64,000 nt of DNA from Anoplopoma fimbria (Eukaryota > Chordata > Actinopteri > Perciformes > Anoplopomatidae): contig NC_072456.1 of assembly GCF_027596085.1 (NCBI RefSeq), forward strand, positions 23,704,218 to 23,768,217, written 5' to 3'. Under the pieces are notes generated by a model that was not told the origin of the DNA, did no database searches, and saw nothing but the letters and a program-made list of their open reading frames with translations. Below are positions 1-13,085 of this stretch, piece by piece (positions within the stretch are counted from its first letter, which is position 1; every line of letters begins with the position of its first letter). The position numbers and the translations under genes were made by a program.

Positions 1-1762
1 AGACGGAAGGACGGAGAGGTTGAGCGACTCGCACAGCGGTGTGTTCATGACCGCTGGAAAAACATTGTTTCTGATCTGCCATTTAATTACAGACAGGAGG
101 GGCCGTCCCTGCAGCGCTTTTACATGCATCCAATCAAACAGGCCTGAAGCAGGACAAAGACTCAAAGCGTGCCGTGGAAAAACCGACACTAATGAAAAGA
201 AATCAATACAGCTCGTTTTCTCCACCGATCAACCGTTCCGCCCACCTAGGGAGCGCTTCTTTGTGTTCTTCCATTTTGATCTCTCTCTTTTCTCTTTGTC
301 TTATGTGGCTTCACTCAAAACCACAAATGTTGGTTGCATAAGAGGAGAAGTCAGTGGATCAACAGAGTCATTGTAGATCCTCCTCTGGGGAACATGAATG
401 TGTCTACTAAAATTCAATGGCAGTCTGTCCAACATTTGAAATGATGGATAAAAGTTGTCATCGCTAGTGTGGCTACAAAGTGGCTAGCTGATTGAAGATG
501 CATTCATTGTCACTCGGCTTTGGTGTAAAATAGATTAAACATAGTGACTATTTCACCAGCATTCCCAGTAGTGAGAAGAAAGGGAATAGTGACTAATAAG
601 GGGAGCTGGAAAATAATCGGATTGGGTTTAAGACTGTACAGGTAAACCTCATTCGCACACTGCACACGCTGGATAAACAGAAGCAGATAGAGCTCAGAGA
701 TGATAACCTGTATGACTGTTTTGTAGGAGTTGAATTCACCTCTACCTCTGCAATGTAAATGAGCCACCTCTGTCTAGTCAGGCAAGGTGACACAGGATTA
801 GAGTATAATGATAATGCATGATGGTACTCTCCCAGTGTAAAATGAGTTCGGGGGGGACAAACAAAGAAAAATGCAGTGGAATATTGCAAAAACAAAACAA
901 CTGATATCTCCTAAACGCACCGCACTCTGAATTTCTTATAATAATGCCCTTTCTCCCTGTCAACAATTGTTTTGATGAAAGTAATATTTGTATCTTTGTG
1001 GTGGCGGCGGCGGCGGTGCTTTAAGCTGCAAAGAGGTGGTTGATATTGATCCCATAATGCACATTCAGGTTTGATGTATGGCTTATGAAAGCACTTTTGA
1101 TATCTCCTCCCCCCCACAATCTAATGCTGCCACTACGCACACAGAAGGACCCACAAATGTATTTTGTGATTTATGTATAAATGACTCTCTACAAGAATAT
1201 TTCTCCATGCACACAAAGGTAGTTATCATTAAGTATAAATGTGAACAAAATTTATATATGAAAAATAAGATTCACAAATGTATTTCTGGTGCACCCACGA
1301 ATATTGACTTTTTTAAATAAATGTAAGAGAAATCCATGAACACATGCTTTAAAAGGATTTACAGTTTTCATCAAAAACATATTTAGATGTTGTCATGTTT
1401 TTGTGTGAATTTTGTTTACATTTATGTTGTGATATTTTTATTGTGTGCTTTGTAAAATGTTTTTATGGAGAGAGTGAATGAATGAATGATTGAATGCCTC
1501 ACAGTGTTCTGGTTGCACAGTAATGGTTTGCCAGATCAATGACAGATAATCAGAGAACCACAATGAGCCACTGTTCTTTCTCCTTCACTCCACAACGAGG
1601 AGGATCTGATGGAACAAAGGAACCTTGACGGAGAGCATGTTTTCCGCAACAAGAACCAATTAACTAACGTCTTTTCAGTGTAATGAGAAACAGCGTCCTG
1701 TGGCTTAATTTACAAGATGGCATTGATTGTGTTTCTCCTCTCCTCTCCTCTCCTCTCGTCAG
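1..1762 (+). other. upstream intron, no gene seen
   Basis: AT-rich sequence without a supported exon. I looked for a signal-peptide exon ending in phase 1, to match the Ig exon, and found none, so the start codon is probably further upstream. A short GGC-repeat run lies near 1003-1016. The last 30 bases are a pyrimidine tract built of CTCTC pentamers that leads into the splice acceptor of the Ig exon. Confidence 0.6.
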
Positions 1763-1992
1763 GCGTAACCAACGCCGACACTGTGGTGAATATGCGGAAG
1801 GTGACCCATCAGACCATTAGCGAGGAGCTCTCCAAAACCGTTCTCCTTCCCTGCCTCTTCACCCTCCGCCCCGGTGCCAGTTTATCCCATGAGCCCCCCA
1901 GGGTCAAGTGGACCAAGGTCTGGGGCCAGAGAGGCTCCGACGGCCTGCAGAAGGAACAGTCGGTCCTCGTGGCCAAAGACAACGTGGTCAAG
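1763..1992 (+). CDS. ncan: neurocan exon: Ig V-type domain, first half
   Basis: This exon encodes the N-terminal half of the Ig V-set fold that, in lecticans, contacts link protein and stabilises hyaluronan binding. It begins in phase 1 after a CTCTC-rich tract and CAG at 1760-1762, as expected for a signal-peptide/Ig junction. It contains the first Ig cysteine in LLPCLFTL, then PRVKWTKV and the lecticans' VAKDNVV segment. It ends in phase 0 at a GTGCAA donor. Reading past the donor stops after two codons (V-Q-stop), so the splice is needed. The next exon continues with VKKAFQGRV, matching the neurocan order in which VAKDNVVRV is followed by a QGRV segment. Together with the next exon it makes 399 nt, close to the usual single Ig exon. 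Confidence 0.9.
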
Positions 1993-2100
1993 GTGCAATA
2001 AATAATGAGATGGACCACCACTGTGAGATATTTGGTGTCAAACTTTCTTTAGCTAAAATACAAAATTGTTTCCTTCCCTCGTTTTCACTCTTCCCCTCAG
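1993..2100 (+). other. 108-bp intron inside the Ig domain
   Basis: It starts GTGCAA and ends in a pyrimidine-rich tract with CCCCTCAG. It interrupts the Ig fold in phase 0, between the VVK and VKKAF codons. From family knowledge, mammalian lecticans normally encode this domain in one exon, so this looks like an extra intron in the fish lineage. Confidence 0.85.
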
Positions 2101-2269
2101 GTGAAGAAGGCCTTCCAGGGTCGTGTGACGCTGCCTGGTTACAATGAGAACCGCTACAACGCCAGTCTCGCTCTGTCAGGGCTACGTTCCAGCGACTCCG
2201 GTCTGTACCGCTGTGAGGTCGTGGTGGGCATCAGCGACGAGCAGGACACAGTTCCCCTGGAGGTCACAG
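2101..2269 (+). CDS. ncan: neurocan exon: Ig V-type domain, second half
   Basis: It encodes the C-terminal half of the Ig V fold. The [10 protein letters not shown] segment is the canonical D-x-G-x-Y-x-C motif with the second disulfide cysteine. It is followed by [15 protein letters not shown], which in neurocan leads directly into the first Link module. An N-glycosylation sequon (Asn-Ala-Ser) lies in RYNASLAL. The acceptor is CCCCTCAG. The donor GTGAAT follows one base of a glycine codon, so the exon ends in phase 1 and joins the Link-1 exon in frame (G-VVFHYR). Confidence 0.93.
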
Positions 2270-5200
2270 GTGAATAAAATGACAGTTCTAGCTGTCAGTA
2301 AGGCAGCCATTTTGAACTGACGTCGCACTTTTGGGGGGTAAATGTCATGCTAGAACAAACATAGCTCTATGCTAGTTCCACTAAACAAACATTAGGATGT
2401 GCTGCTCAATGTATTAAAACAAGACCTGGAGACATAAATACTTTTTCTTCACATTTTCAGGAAATTATTAGTACTCAGGTAGCTAGCTCACTTAGCTAAC
2501 TTAGGTAGCTGGCTGCTACAAGCTAGTACACTTGCTAACTTCCGAGGAGTTGTTCTTAAGAATTATTACGTCATTTTTCTAACTAAATTATAAATATAAA
2601 CAGATAAACTGTCTCCAGGTCATAAAGCTTAACATTTGCAGTGCTAAATATCACTAACACAGTCGGGACCAGTAATCATTAAAGATAATGTTTAATTAAA
2701 ACCAAACTATGAGTTTTAGTTGCATTTAAGTTTAAATGGTTTAATTAAACAGAAAACGCTTTCAAAATGCCTGTAAATAGAGAAAATGTCTATATATCTA
2801 TTGCTAACCAAGCCTTTCAACATGTGAGCTGAGGGACTTTGATATTAACGATGACCAAGAAGGGTTCTGAATTAATGAAAGTTTAATCCACTTGCTGTTA
2901 TTACTTTAATCTGTAATGTGTTGGACAGTAATATAAGCTCTGGACAGTCACACCACTAAAGCGTTATTGGAACAGAGAGAGAGAGAGCGCTACCGCCCTC
3001 GCAAACCTCATTATTTCTGTGATTCAGAATCATCTCGTTGCAAATATAATATTACCATCAACTGATGATGAGACATGATATACAAAGTAGTTAACACTGT
3101 TTATTTCATTCCAGGCGTTGTGCATGTTTTTACCTACACAAATCATTGTCTGGAATTAACAGTCTTTGGTTGTGTACAGCTCTCCCAGTGCTCTCAAGGT
3201 CTGCCACTATGAATAATAATGACCCTGTTTTTCGTGTCAGGCTAATACAGCCATTAAACCCAGGGTTGTTTACTGTCCGTGTAGAGTGTATGATGATGTG
3301 GAAAAAGGTAAGGGCACAAGAACACAATAAACATCATTGAATTGGGCCACGCAGGTGCTCTTCATGCACTGAAAGCCTAATAAGGTTGGAACCCAGCAGT
3401 GTACGCTATTGTCAAATAACTCTGAGCGCTCTGTACGGCTCTTGGTGGCTTAACTAAATGGGCAAAGCCATTTAATGCATCCTCCATTTCCAGGACACCC
3501 GTATTTTGTGGAATTACCAGACTACCTGGAGGTAGCTCACTGTAGTAGAACCATAATTTCTTTGTCAGGGTATTTCAGCCTCAGAGCTTTCATCAGATTC
3601 TTTCCAGGTCACTCACTATTTTTTGATAATAAGCTATTATTATAATGACTCTCGGGGAATGATGACAGGCTTTAGCCACTGTACCCTACCCACGAATCCA
3701 TGCTAAGTGCTAACATCAGCTCTGAAGGCCTAGTAGCCTTATTCTTTTACACAGCACGCTACAGTAGATCAATCGTCCATCACTGAGAGTAACCCAGATA
3801 ATCTACACACATTTTCTTGCATATAGCTCAGATGCAGGCATGCATACGCGTGTAGGAACTATGTTGTTATATTTTCACTGTTTCAACAAGGCTGCTGTCT
3901 AATTTTCTTAAACAGGCCCTATTATGTTATTTTCCGGGTGCATATTTTTATCACAAGTTACAGTTACATGTTTTTCTCATCCTGGCTGTCCTGCAGCACC
4001 TCCTCTCACCCTCTCTCTGAAACGCTCCGTTGTAGCGCTTGCTCCTCCTTCCAGAAAGCAAAGTCTGCCCTGATTGGTCAGCTAGCCAGCGCTGTTGTGA
4101 TTGGTCAACGTTTCACATTCCAAAAAACTCTTCCTCTGAAGCTTCATCTCCGTCTCTCTTTTCTTGTTTGAGGGCCAAACTAGCCGGAAGGAGTTTCACA
4201 TCACATCCGCAACATTGTGACCTCATAAAGTTACGGAAGTGAAGTAGAGAATTCAATGGAGCCGTTTCAGGAGCTCAGGAGCTTCTGAGGGGGACGGCAA
4301 CTCCTTTTATGCATGGAGGTCTATACTCTACATATATTTTACATGTACACAAATATATATAACACTAAGGAAGAGGGAAAAAGTGGAAAAGCATAATAGG
4401 GCCACTTTAAAAAACTGGATCACCTCATCTTTCTCCATAAATGCAGTATGCATTTAGTAAGCAGGGACCCCTGTCATGAAGCTTTGGAGACCCTGCATCC
4501 TCCCCCTCTTGGCCAATCGATTAACGCGCCATGAAAACCACTCCTTCAGAGAGAAACCAATTACGTGGCTGGTGAGGACTAGCGATCTCCAGGGCTTAGT
4601 CTTAATTGGCAGTCACGCTACACGGCAGACCACAGCCGTCCTCACACTAATTCTACTGTGTGCTTAAAGTATTAATTAGCAGGTATTGATACTGCTGGGC
4701 TATATCAATATCATATTAATCCACACAGCTCTTCTCATAGAGCAATTTGTGTGTGTCTAAGCCTCGACGAGATGTCCTTCCTCTCTTGCCATCACTTTTC
4801 ATAATTTCTCCCCTGCTGCCTCTGTCTTACTCGCTCCCTGTTTAGTCTCCTTTTTTTTTTCCTTCTCGTGGCACATATTGATTGGTCAATTGGCTTTATC
4901 CCACCAATTAGAGGACAGTGCCGTTGATGGCTGTTTGAGCCATCGTCTATGGTTAGATATGGCCGCCCACCATTAACTGGTGTGAGGACATATAGATGGT
5001 ATGTCAGCATATTGTAAACATTTAAACAACTTCAGCACAAGATAGTTTTAGCACTTTATTAATCTTCTTTTGAACAGAAATGCTGGTTCCAACTGACAAT
5101 GTTCACACTTGTAATTTGATTTTATGCATATAGGCAGTTGATTCAATTCACTAGGTAACGTTCTTCCTGGCAACGCCTTCCCTCAGATGTCAAAGATTAG

Positions 5201-6905
5201 ACAATTGATGTGTCTCAATTCAGATACACCTGGTAGTACACTTACTTACTTACTGACGAAGTGCGTACATTTCAACAGGTTAGGTTAGGTTAGGTTTTCC
5301 CAAATCAAACAATGCTGTTGTGTACTAACTGGAAATGACAATCACAGCATTTGACCACTTCTTCTTCCTCCTCTAAATGCCCTTATACAAGTAGCGAGCT
5401 GAAAGGCGGAAATTGAGACACAGCAACTGTTTCCACAAATCGATTTAACATGTCTGCTTTGGAAAAATGGGAAAAAACACGCTAGCTATAGTATCACAAT
5501 GGTTATAGTGTCATACGCAAAAAGTGAGGAGATTTCAACAAAGTAAAGGTTATACTATATCAGTGTAGTGTAGTAACCCATATTGCCAAGGGACACCGAC
5601 TGCTCAACCGTGCTACAATGAGGGCAGCATGCAGTCAAAAAGCCCAGAAATGGTGCCGCCTTCCTGTTCTTCCCTCTGGAGACTGTATGGGAGACGTGTG
5701 AAGTTGCAGAGGGTAAAAATAGAGGCATGAGGTGTATTCAACCCTCATGTGGACCAAGACTGGGTTCCCCATACTGAGAGGAGACCCATTTGTCTCTCTA
5801 GTGTACGTATTTACCAGCAAGCATTGCATCTCTGTTTGGACAAGATTCCACAGCCTCCAAGGAGAGAGGATGGAAACTGAGGAAATTAGGGAGAAAAGAA
5901 ACAGAGCAAAGAAAAAAAATGAGAGATGATTTCTGCTCCACATTTCAGTGAAAAGAAGAATAAGACCACGATGACAGAATGGACTTCTGGGATTGCAGGG
6001 AGCTGCGTCTGGCCCTGCTTGTTTTTTTTTTTTCTGCGGTCCTAGCCCGGAGTGCTAATGCTCAAATTGCCATGCAGGCCTCCATCTCGCAGGAATCTCT
6101 GTCACTCTCCCAGACAAAAGCCAGCGAAGATAAAGGACCCGTGTTAGTGGCCAGACGCCCACCGGCTTTCATGTCGCTGGATGCTCCTCAGGGGAGCCGC
6201 ACTGCATGGTGAATGGCAGGCAGAGGTGGGAGGTGAGGGAGCGTTAGACGGACACTTCTGAAGCAAATCCTGTCCCATTTAAGTGGAATATATATGGCCC
6301 CTTTCACAGCAAAGAGACTTGTGTCCCACTTGGTTCCCAGATGATTTATTTTTCTTTTTTTTTTTGCTACTTCCAATTTTTTTTTCTCCTGTTTTTCTTT
6401 CCCTGTCTGCCTCTCACCCTCTGCTTCTGTCTCTGTGTTTCAATATGTGACTCTCATAACACATGCGTCTTCTTGAATGTGGTGTTTCTCTATTTCTTCC
6501 TTCTTTGTCTTTCCATCATGAGTGCGGCGGTGGTGGTGGTGGTAGCAGCAGGGTGACATTGTGTTTGTACTGTTAAAGCAGTAAAATAAACACCATCACT
6601 GTTTGTCATACTGTATCCAAGGGCAACATCTCTTTTTTTTCTTCCTCTAACGATAAGCCCTGTCTGATGCAAATGAGATTTTACGCGTGCAGGTTGCTGA
6701 ACCTGAATGCTGTTGTTTCCTCCTACACAGATGGAACAATGTCAGAACAAGATTACGTGTCTGTGAGCGTGTGCATGCTCATGTTTTAACGGTACAAGGT
6801 TGCAATTAATGTATACTCCTGTGACCCAGAGGTTCTCAGCTCGTATATTCATATGTTTTGTTTCCTCTCTACCTGCTCTCACATCGCTGTATTTCTTAAT
6901 TCCAG
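2270..6905 (+). other. intron between Ig and Link-1
   Basis: A 4.6-kb intron. It holds one MITE copy (3912-4406). Repeat-free stretches near 4480-4700 and 4860-5000 contain several ATTA/TAAT cores and could be conserved non-coding elements, though this is untested. A short GGTTA run lies near 5277-5296. A pyrimidine/T-rich stretch occupies about 6345-6430. An open frame at 5979-6212 starts like a signal peptide but does not splice in phase to the next exon; I regard it as chance. Confidence 0.6.
3912..4406. mobile_element. MITE copy 1, TTAA-flanked, 495 bp
   Basis: The ends are inverted repeats: the left starts ACAGGCCCTATTATG and the right reads CATAATAGGGCCACT. TTAA sits directly outside both ends (3908-3911 and 4407-4410), as for piggyBac-type target duplication. 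It aligns along most of its length with the element at 12242-12761, including two TGATTGGTCA motifs (4071-4080 and 4098-4107). Relative to that copy it lacks about 35 bp near the left end. It has no coding capacity, so it would be non-autonomous. The superfamily is inferred from TTAA alone. Confidence 0.8.
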
Positions 6906-7080
6906 GTGTGGTGTTTCACTACCGTGCCCCTTACGACCGCTACGCCCTCTCCTTCGCCGACGCCAAGAGAGTGTGTGTGGAGAACTCGGCCGTCATCGCG
7001 ACACCAGGCCAGCTTCAGGCCACCTTCGCCGACGGATATGACAACTGTGACGCCGGCTGGCTGTCTGACCAGACTGTGCG
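6906..7080 (+). CDS. ncan: neurocan exon: Link module 1, first part
   Basis: It encodes the N-terminal part of the first Link (PTR/Xlink) module, which binds hyaluronan. The peptide opens [17 protein letters not shown], and the alanine- and cysteine-containing helix region follows. [14 protein letters not shown] is the Link signature with the second cysteine and the conserved G-W-L. Two of the four Link cysteines lie in this exon and two in the next. The acceptor is TTCCAG and the donor GTGAGG. The exon ends in phase 2 within an arginine codon completed by the next exon (R-YPI). The G+C-rich codon use contrasts with the AT-rich introns. Confidence 0.95.
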
Positions 7081-8964
<1,884 letters not shown>

Positions 8965-9092
8965 GTACCCCATCCAGTCGCCTCGGCCCGGTTGCTATGG
9001 CGATCGCGAGGACTCACCTGGAGTCCGCAACTACGGCGATAGGTCCCCCGATGAGCTGTTTGATGTCTACTGCTTTGCTAAGCAGCTTCAAG
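8965..9092 (+). CDS. ncan: neurocan exon: Link module 1, second part
   Basis: It completes the first Link module. [13 protein letters not shown] carries the third cysteine, and [11 protein letters not shown] carries the fourth cysteine and the C-terminal strand. It joins the previous exon in phase 2 and ends in phase 1 at donor GTAGGA. The two Link-1 exons together are 303 nt (101 codons), so the whole module is a phase 1-1 cassette. The sequence is close to mammalian neurocan YPI...GCYGD...DVYCFA. Confidence 0.95.
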
Positions 9093-12000
9093 GTAGGAGT
9101 CAGGAGCTTCGACCATGCATTTTTGGGTTTAGCCGTGCATGGGTCCACTAAGTCGTGGATGTGAAGCGTGAGAACGCCGTAACCAGGACTTAATACTCTG
9201 TTAGCACAGAAAGGAAGAGGGCAGTTGGAGAGGAAGTGAAAGAAAGAGAGATAATATTGAGTCAAGCAGTCATGTTACAACGTCCTGCAGGCAAAAACTA
9301 AGTGGGTCAGTAGTGTTATCCTCAAACTTTACTTTTGCTATACCACAGGCCGTTTATCTGTTCTAACGTACTGTAAGCTGCAAACGTTATCTTAACTAGC
9401 TAACAAGCTGCTCCTTCATTTACATGTCTCCTACATGGATCGCCAACTGATTTACCTGGAAGATGTATCTTTAGCCTCTTCCTTTTAGCATGATGTCCAT
9501 TGTTTCTAAAGTAATACCTCTCCCACCACTTTATTATAAATTGCTGTGCTAGATGGGTAAAGTTGACAGGCATAGCAACAGTAACTAAGGGAGTTTGGGC
9601 TTAGCAAACAGTAGTAAAGTCAGATCCATTTAAACTCCATTAAAATTAAACAATGTTGAACCTTTATGGGAGATTATGGTTTTAAAACTACTTCTGATTA
9701 AGGAGGATGGAAATTAGTTTTTAATCTTATCAATGTCCACATAACAGAAAAAGCTTTTGTTCCTCCATGTAGTCCCACTGTTTATTTTTTAAGAATTATT
9801 CCAACAGAAGTTTCTGATTGGCTTTTGCTTCACCTTATATACATACAACCAAACAAGTGTTTCTTCAGAATGTTGCGAACAGCACTTACGAACGGGAAAA
9901 CCAACCAACAGGGCCGCAAGCAGAAATACCTCAGGCCAATCAAACGCCCACGCACGAAAAGGTCACGTCTCGAAAAAGCATTGCACTAGTATATCCAATG
10001 CACCCTTTCTATTATGGCAGTTTATGACCATCTATTATAACAGTCACTTGCTGTCACTGCTGCCACTGTGCCACCTCATAAACCCGACCTCTGCCCCCAG
10101 CATGCACCTGTAGACTCTGGTTTTAAGTTCCCAGGCTGTGTTGAGCTTCCTTTTGGGGGTGTCATAGCCGAAACGCTATTCATCATTGTGCACGTATTCT
10201 ACATTCACATTATAATCAAGTCCGTGACAGTGGACAGACTGCAATACTGTGAGATGTTTGTGATATTTGCATACTCCAGTGAACAATCATAAGCACAGCA
10301 GGTTTTTGAACACAATCAGACACACTACGGGGGTAAGTCTTTCTGGGAGCACTTCCTGTGAGCAGGTACGTCCACCACTGTTATTAAGCTTAATAATAGT
10401 AGGAGTTACAGTAGCAGAGCTATTATATGCATGAACACCCAGTATGTGACTGAGTTGCTGAGCAGAGAAGATTGCATGCCCACCTGTAGACTTTGTAACC
10501 AGCAGTTGACTATTTAATACGGTGAAATTACCAACCTGATTGAATCAATCAGCAGATAATTGCCTTTAATCAAACTCAAATTACTAACTGATACATAGCT
10601 GGTGTTTTCACTCTTATTCTGTAAGAAAAAATAGAATAATAACAAGTAATTAATTATCTCTGTTGTTCAATACACAACCATATGCCTTTTATCTGACTCA
10701 TGGATTTCAGCATCGTTTGGTTTACTGTTTAGTTTAATTTAATTCTATTAGAATGAAAGGAAAACATCTTAGAGAATAAGTAATACGGTAAGCACAACAC
10801 TTTTGTGCTTAATCTTTTTTCCCTGCGATAATGTCTTTTTTATTCCATCATAAATCAGTATTAATAAGCAACTTTTCTCCAGTAAACAATGAACTCTACA
10901 CGTAATCCCGGTGGCAACCTCCAGCTTTAAAAAAGTGAAGCCAATGTGGAAGTGCCTTAAACTTGCATTCTTTCTAATGACCATCAGGGGACGACTCCTC
11001 CGGTTTAACAAAGCAGTGTGATTATATAGAAGTTTGTGAGAAAAATGCCCTACTTCTCACTTGATTTACTATCTCAATAAACATTGTGAACATGAGTTTA
11101 TGGTCTCAATTGCTAGTTTAAAGTCTTCTTCAATACAACATGATGTTCATTTAGTGAATTATGGTCACATTAAGAGTATAATAGACCATAAAGCAGAGTA
11201 TGCTTTAAGGCCAACTACCTTGTGATTGGCAGGTCGCTACTACGGTGTTGTCCAGCCTGTGAGTTGTCCTTTTTTTATTGTCTCGGAACTTCATTCATGA
11301 AAATTAATTGTAAACTTTTGGTTGCTTAAAATTGTCTTCATCAGAGTTCGGTTGCTCCACCCTTTCATGTGACTTCTGGTTGCAAAAAAACCAAAATGGC
11401 GACAGAAAAAATGACGAACTCGATGCTTCAAAACTACAGCTCACAAACCAAAGGATGACATCACGGCGACTACGTCCACTTCTTAAAAAACAGTCTATCC
11501 TAATACCATTCTGCATCTTTCTTCTTTCGTGTCCGCATCTTCACCCTTTACCTTCCCCAATCCCATTGCAATAAATCAGCAACACCATTCTTTACTTTTA
11601 ACATGAATCTCCTGGATCCTCATCTGTGCTCTACTCCTCATTCCCACTGTCCACTCCTCCAGCTCATATTTTTTTCATAACACACTGAAGTGCCAGTGGA
11701 TCCTCTAATCATTTCATTTTATTTGTTCTGCTCAGACATAGTGGTCCTCTTGAACTCTCTGTCTGGCTTGCTGAGGCCCTATTTTTGTATCACTACTTTA
11801 TCCACATCAACACCACCTCTCCTCAGCTTCTTCTTTTCTTCTTCTCCTTCAGTCCCAGTCTGTGTACCTTTTTAAAGAACTGTCTTTATATAGTCCCTCC
11901 TTTGAATTACTGGTGTTTTTTTTGCATTCTTATGCTTAGAAAGTAAAAACTTTTCTTTTATCACACTCGTTCAAGACTGCACCTCTTATTGCTTAGGAAA

Positions 12001-12791
12001 AGTTGACAAAGAAGAAAAGGAAAATGGCTAGAACGTATTGCTTTTAAAGTTTAAAAGAAGACACAGACGGACTCATGTACACAGAATACATAAAACAGAC
12101 CTTCACTCAAATGTGGCTTCATGGCTTTGTACAACCAAACAAACTTCAAAACGAACTCTCGAAAACCTACAATCACAAGCCAACTCATCAAAGACAAAGG
12201 CTAAAATGCCTTCAGTCTCTCAGCCATGCTCTCAACCTTAAACAGGCCCTATTATGCTATTTTCCAGGTGCATAATTTTATCTCAAGTTACAGTTACAAC
12301 ATGTTTACATGCGTTAATGCTCATAATCCTCCTTGTTTTTCTCATCCTGGCTGTCCTGCAGCACCTCTTCTCACCCTCTCTCTGAAACGCTCCGTTGTAG
12401 CGTTTGCTCCTCCCTCCAGAAAGCAAAGTCTGCCCTGATTGGTCAGCTAGCCCGCTCTGTTGTGATTGGTCAACGTTTCACATTTAGCTTCAGCTCCAGC
12501 TCTCTCTTTTCTTATTTGAGGGCCAAACTAGCCGGAAGGAGTTTTACGTCACTTCTGTTACATTATGACCTCATAAAGTTACAGAAATTAAGGAGAGAAT
12601 TCAATGGAGCCGTTTCAGGAGCTCAGGAGCTTCTGAGGGGGATGTAACTCCTTTTAGGCGTGGACTTCAGGTTTTACACTCTACGGACCTTTTACATGTA
12701 CAAAAATATATATAACACACTAAAGAAGAGGGCAAAAGTGGAAAAGCATAATAGGGCCACTTTAACTCCTTGTCTCCTTTTTCTCCCGCAG
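9093..12791 (+). other. intron between Link-1 and Link-2
   Basis: A 3.7-kb AT-rich intron. Its final 550 bp are occupied by the second MITE copy (12242-12761), which leaves only 30 bp of other sequence before the Link-2 exon. An open frame at 10068-10292 is hydrophobic but has no recognisable domain, and I do not call it. Confidence 0.65.
12242..12761. mobile_element. MITE copy 2, TTAA-flanked, 520 bp, abutting the Link-2 splice site
   Basis: Same family as 3912-4406. The left end reads ACAGGCCCTATTATGC and the right end GCATAATAGGGCCACT, with TTAA outside both ends (12238-12241 and 12762-12765). The paired TGATTGGTCA motifs are at 12436-12445 and 12463-12472, again 27 bp apart. The copy retains about 35 bp near the left end that copy 1 lacks, while copy 1 has a short segment near the middle missing here. 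After the right TTAA come 26 bases, a pyrimidine tract and GCAG, and then the Link-2 exon. Confidence 0.85.
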
Positions 12792-13085
12792 GTGAAGTCT
12801 TCCATTCCTCAGTGCAGGACAGGTTGAGCCTGGCTACGGCCTCCACCCACTGCCATTCCCTGGGAGCCCAGCTGGCCACCGTCGGGCAGCTTTACCTCGC
12901 CTGGCAGGCCGGCCTGGACCAGTGTGACCCTGGCTGGCTCGCAGACGGCAGCGCCCGCTACCCCATCAACGTCCCGCGGAAGAACTGCGGCGGAGACGAG
13001 CCCGGGGTGCGGACTGTCTACATCAACCCCAACCGCACCGGCTTCCCCGACACCACGGCCCTGTACGACGCCTACTGCTACCGAG
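12792..13085 (+). CDS. ncan: neurocan exon: Link module 2
   Basis: One exon encodes the entire second Link module (98 codons, phase 1-1). It begins [14 protein letters not shown] and has the four Link cysteines (in [27 protein letters not shown] and DAYCYRG). [23 protein letters not shown] in this exon is very close to mammalian neurocan. An Asn-Arg-Thr sequon is present. The acceptor is CCCGCAG. The donor GTACCG is weak by consensus, and reading through it adds 34 codons before a stop at 13187, which would make a short secreted Ig-Link-Link protein. Hyaluronan binding is family knowledge. Confidence 0.96.

Noticed and set aside
5275..5297. GGTTA/TTAGG short repeat resembling a telomeric motif
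   Set aside because: Only about four units, and the vertebrate telomere unit is TTAGGG; simple repeat by chance.
5979..6212. Frame starting like a signal peptide (hydrophobic run, then ARSANAQ), between Ig and Link-1 exons
   Set aside because: The GT sites checked leave it in phase 0 or 2, while the Link-1 exon needs phase 1. The hydrophobic part comes mostly from a T run, so an alternative first exon is not supported.
10068..10292. 74-residue hydrophobic plus-strand frame
   Set aside because: No domain recognised, no convincing splice sites, and it lies in an intron.
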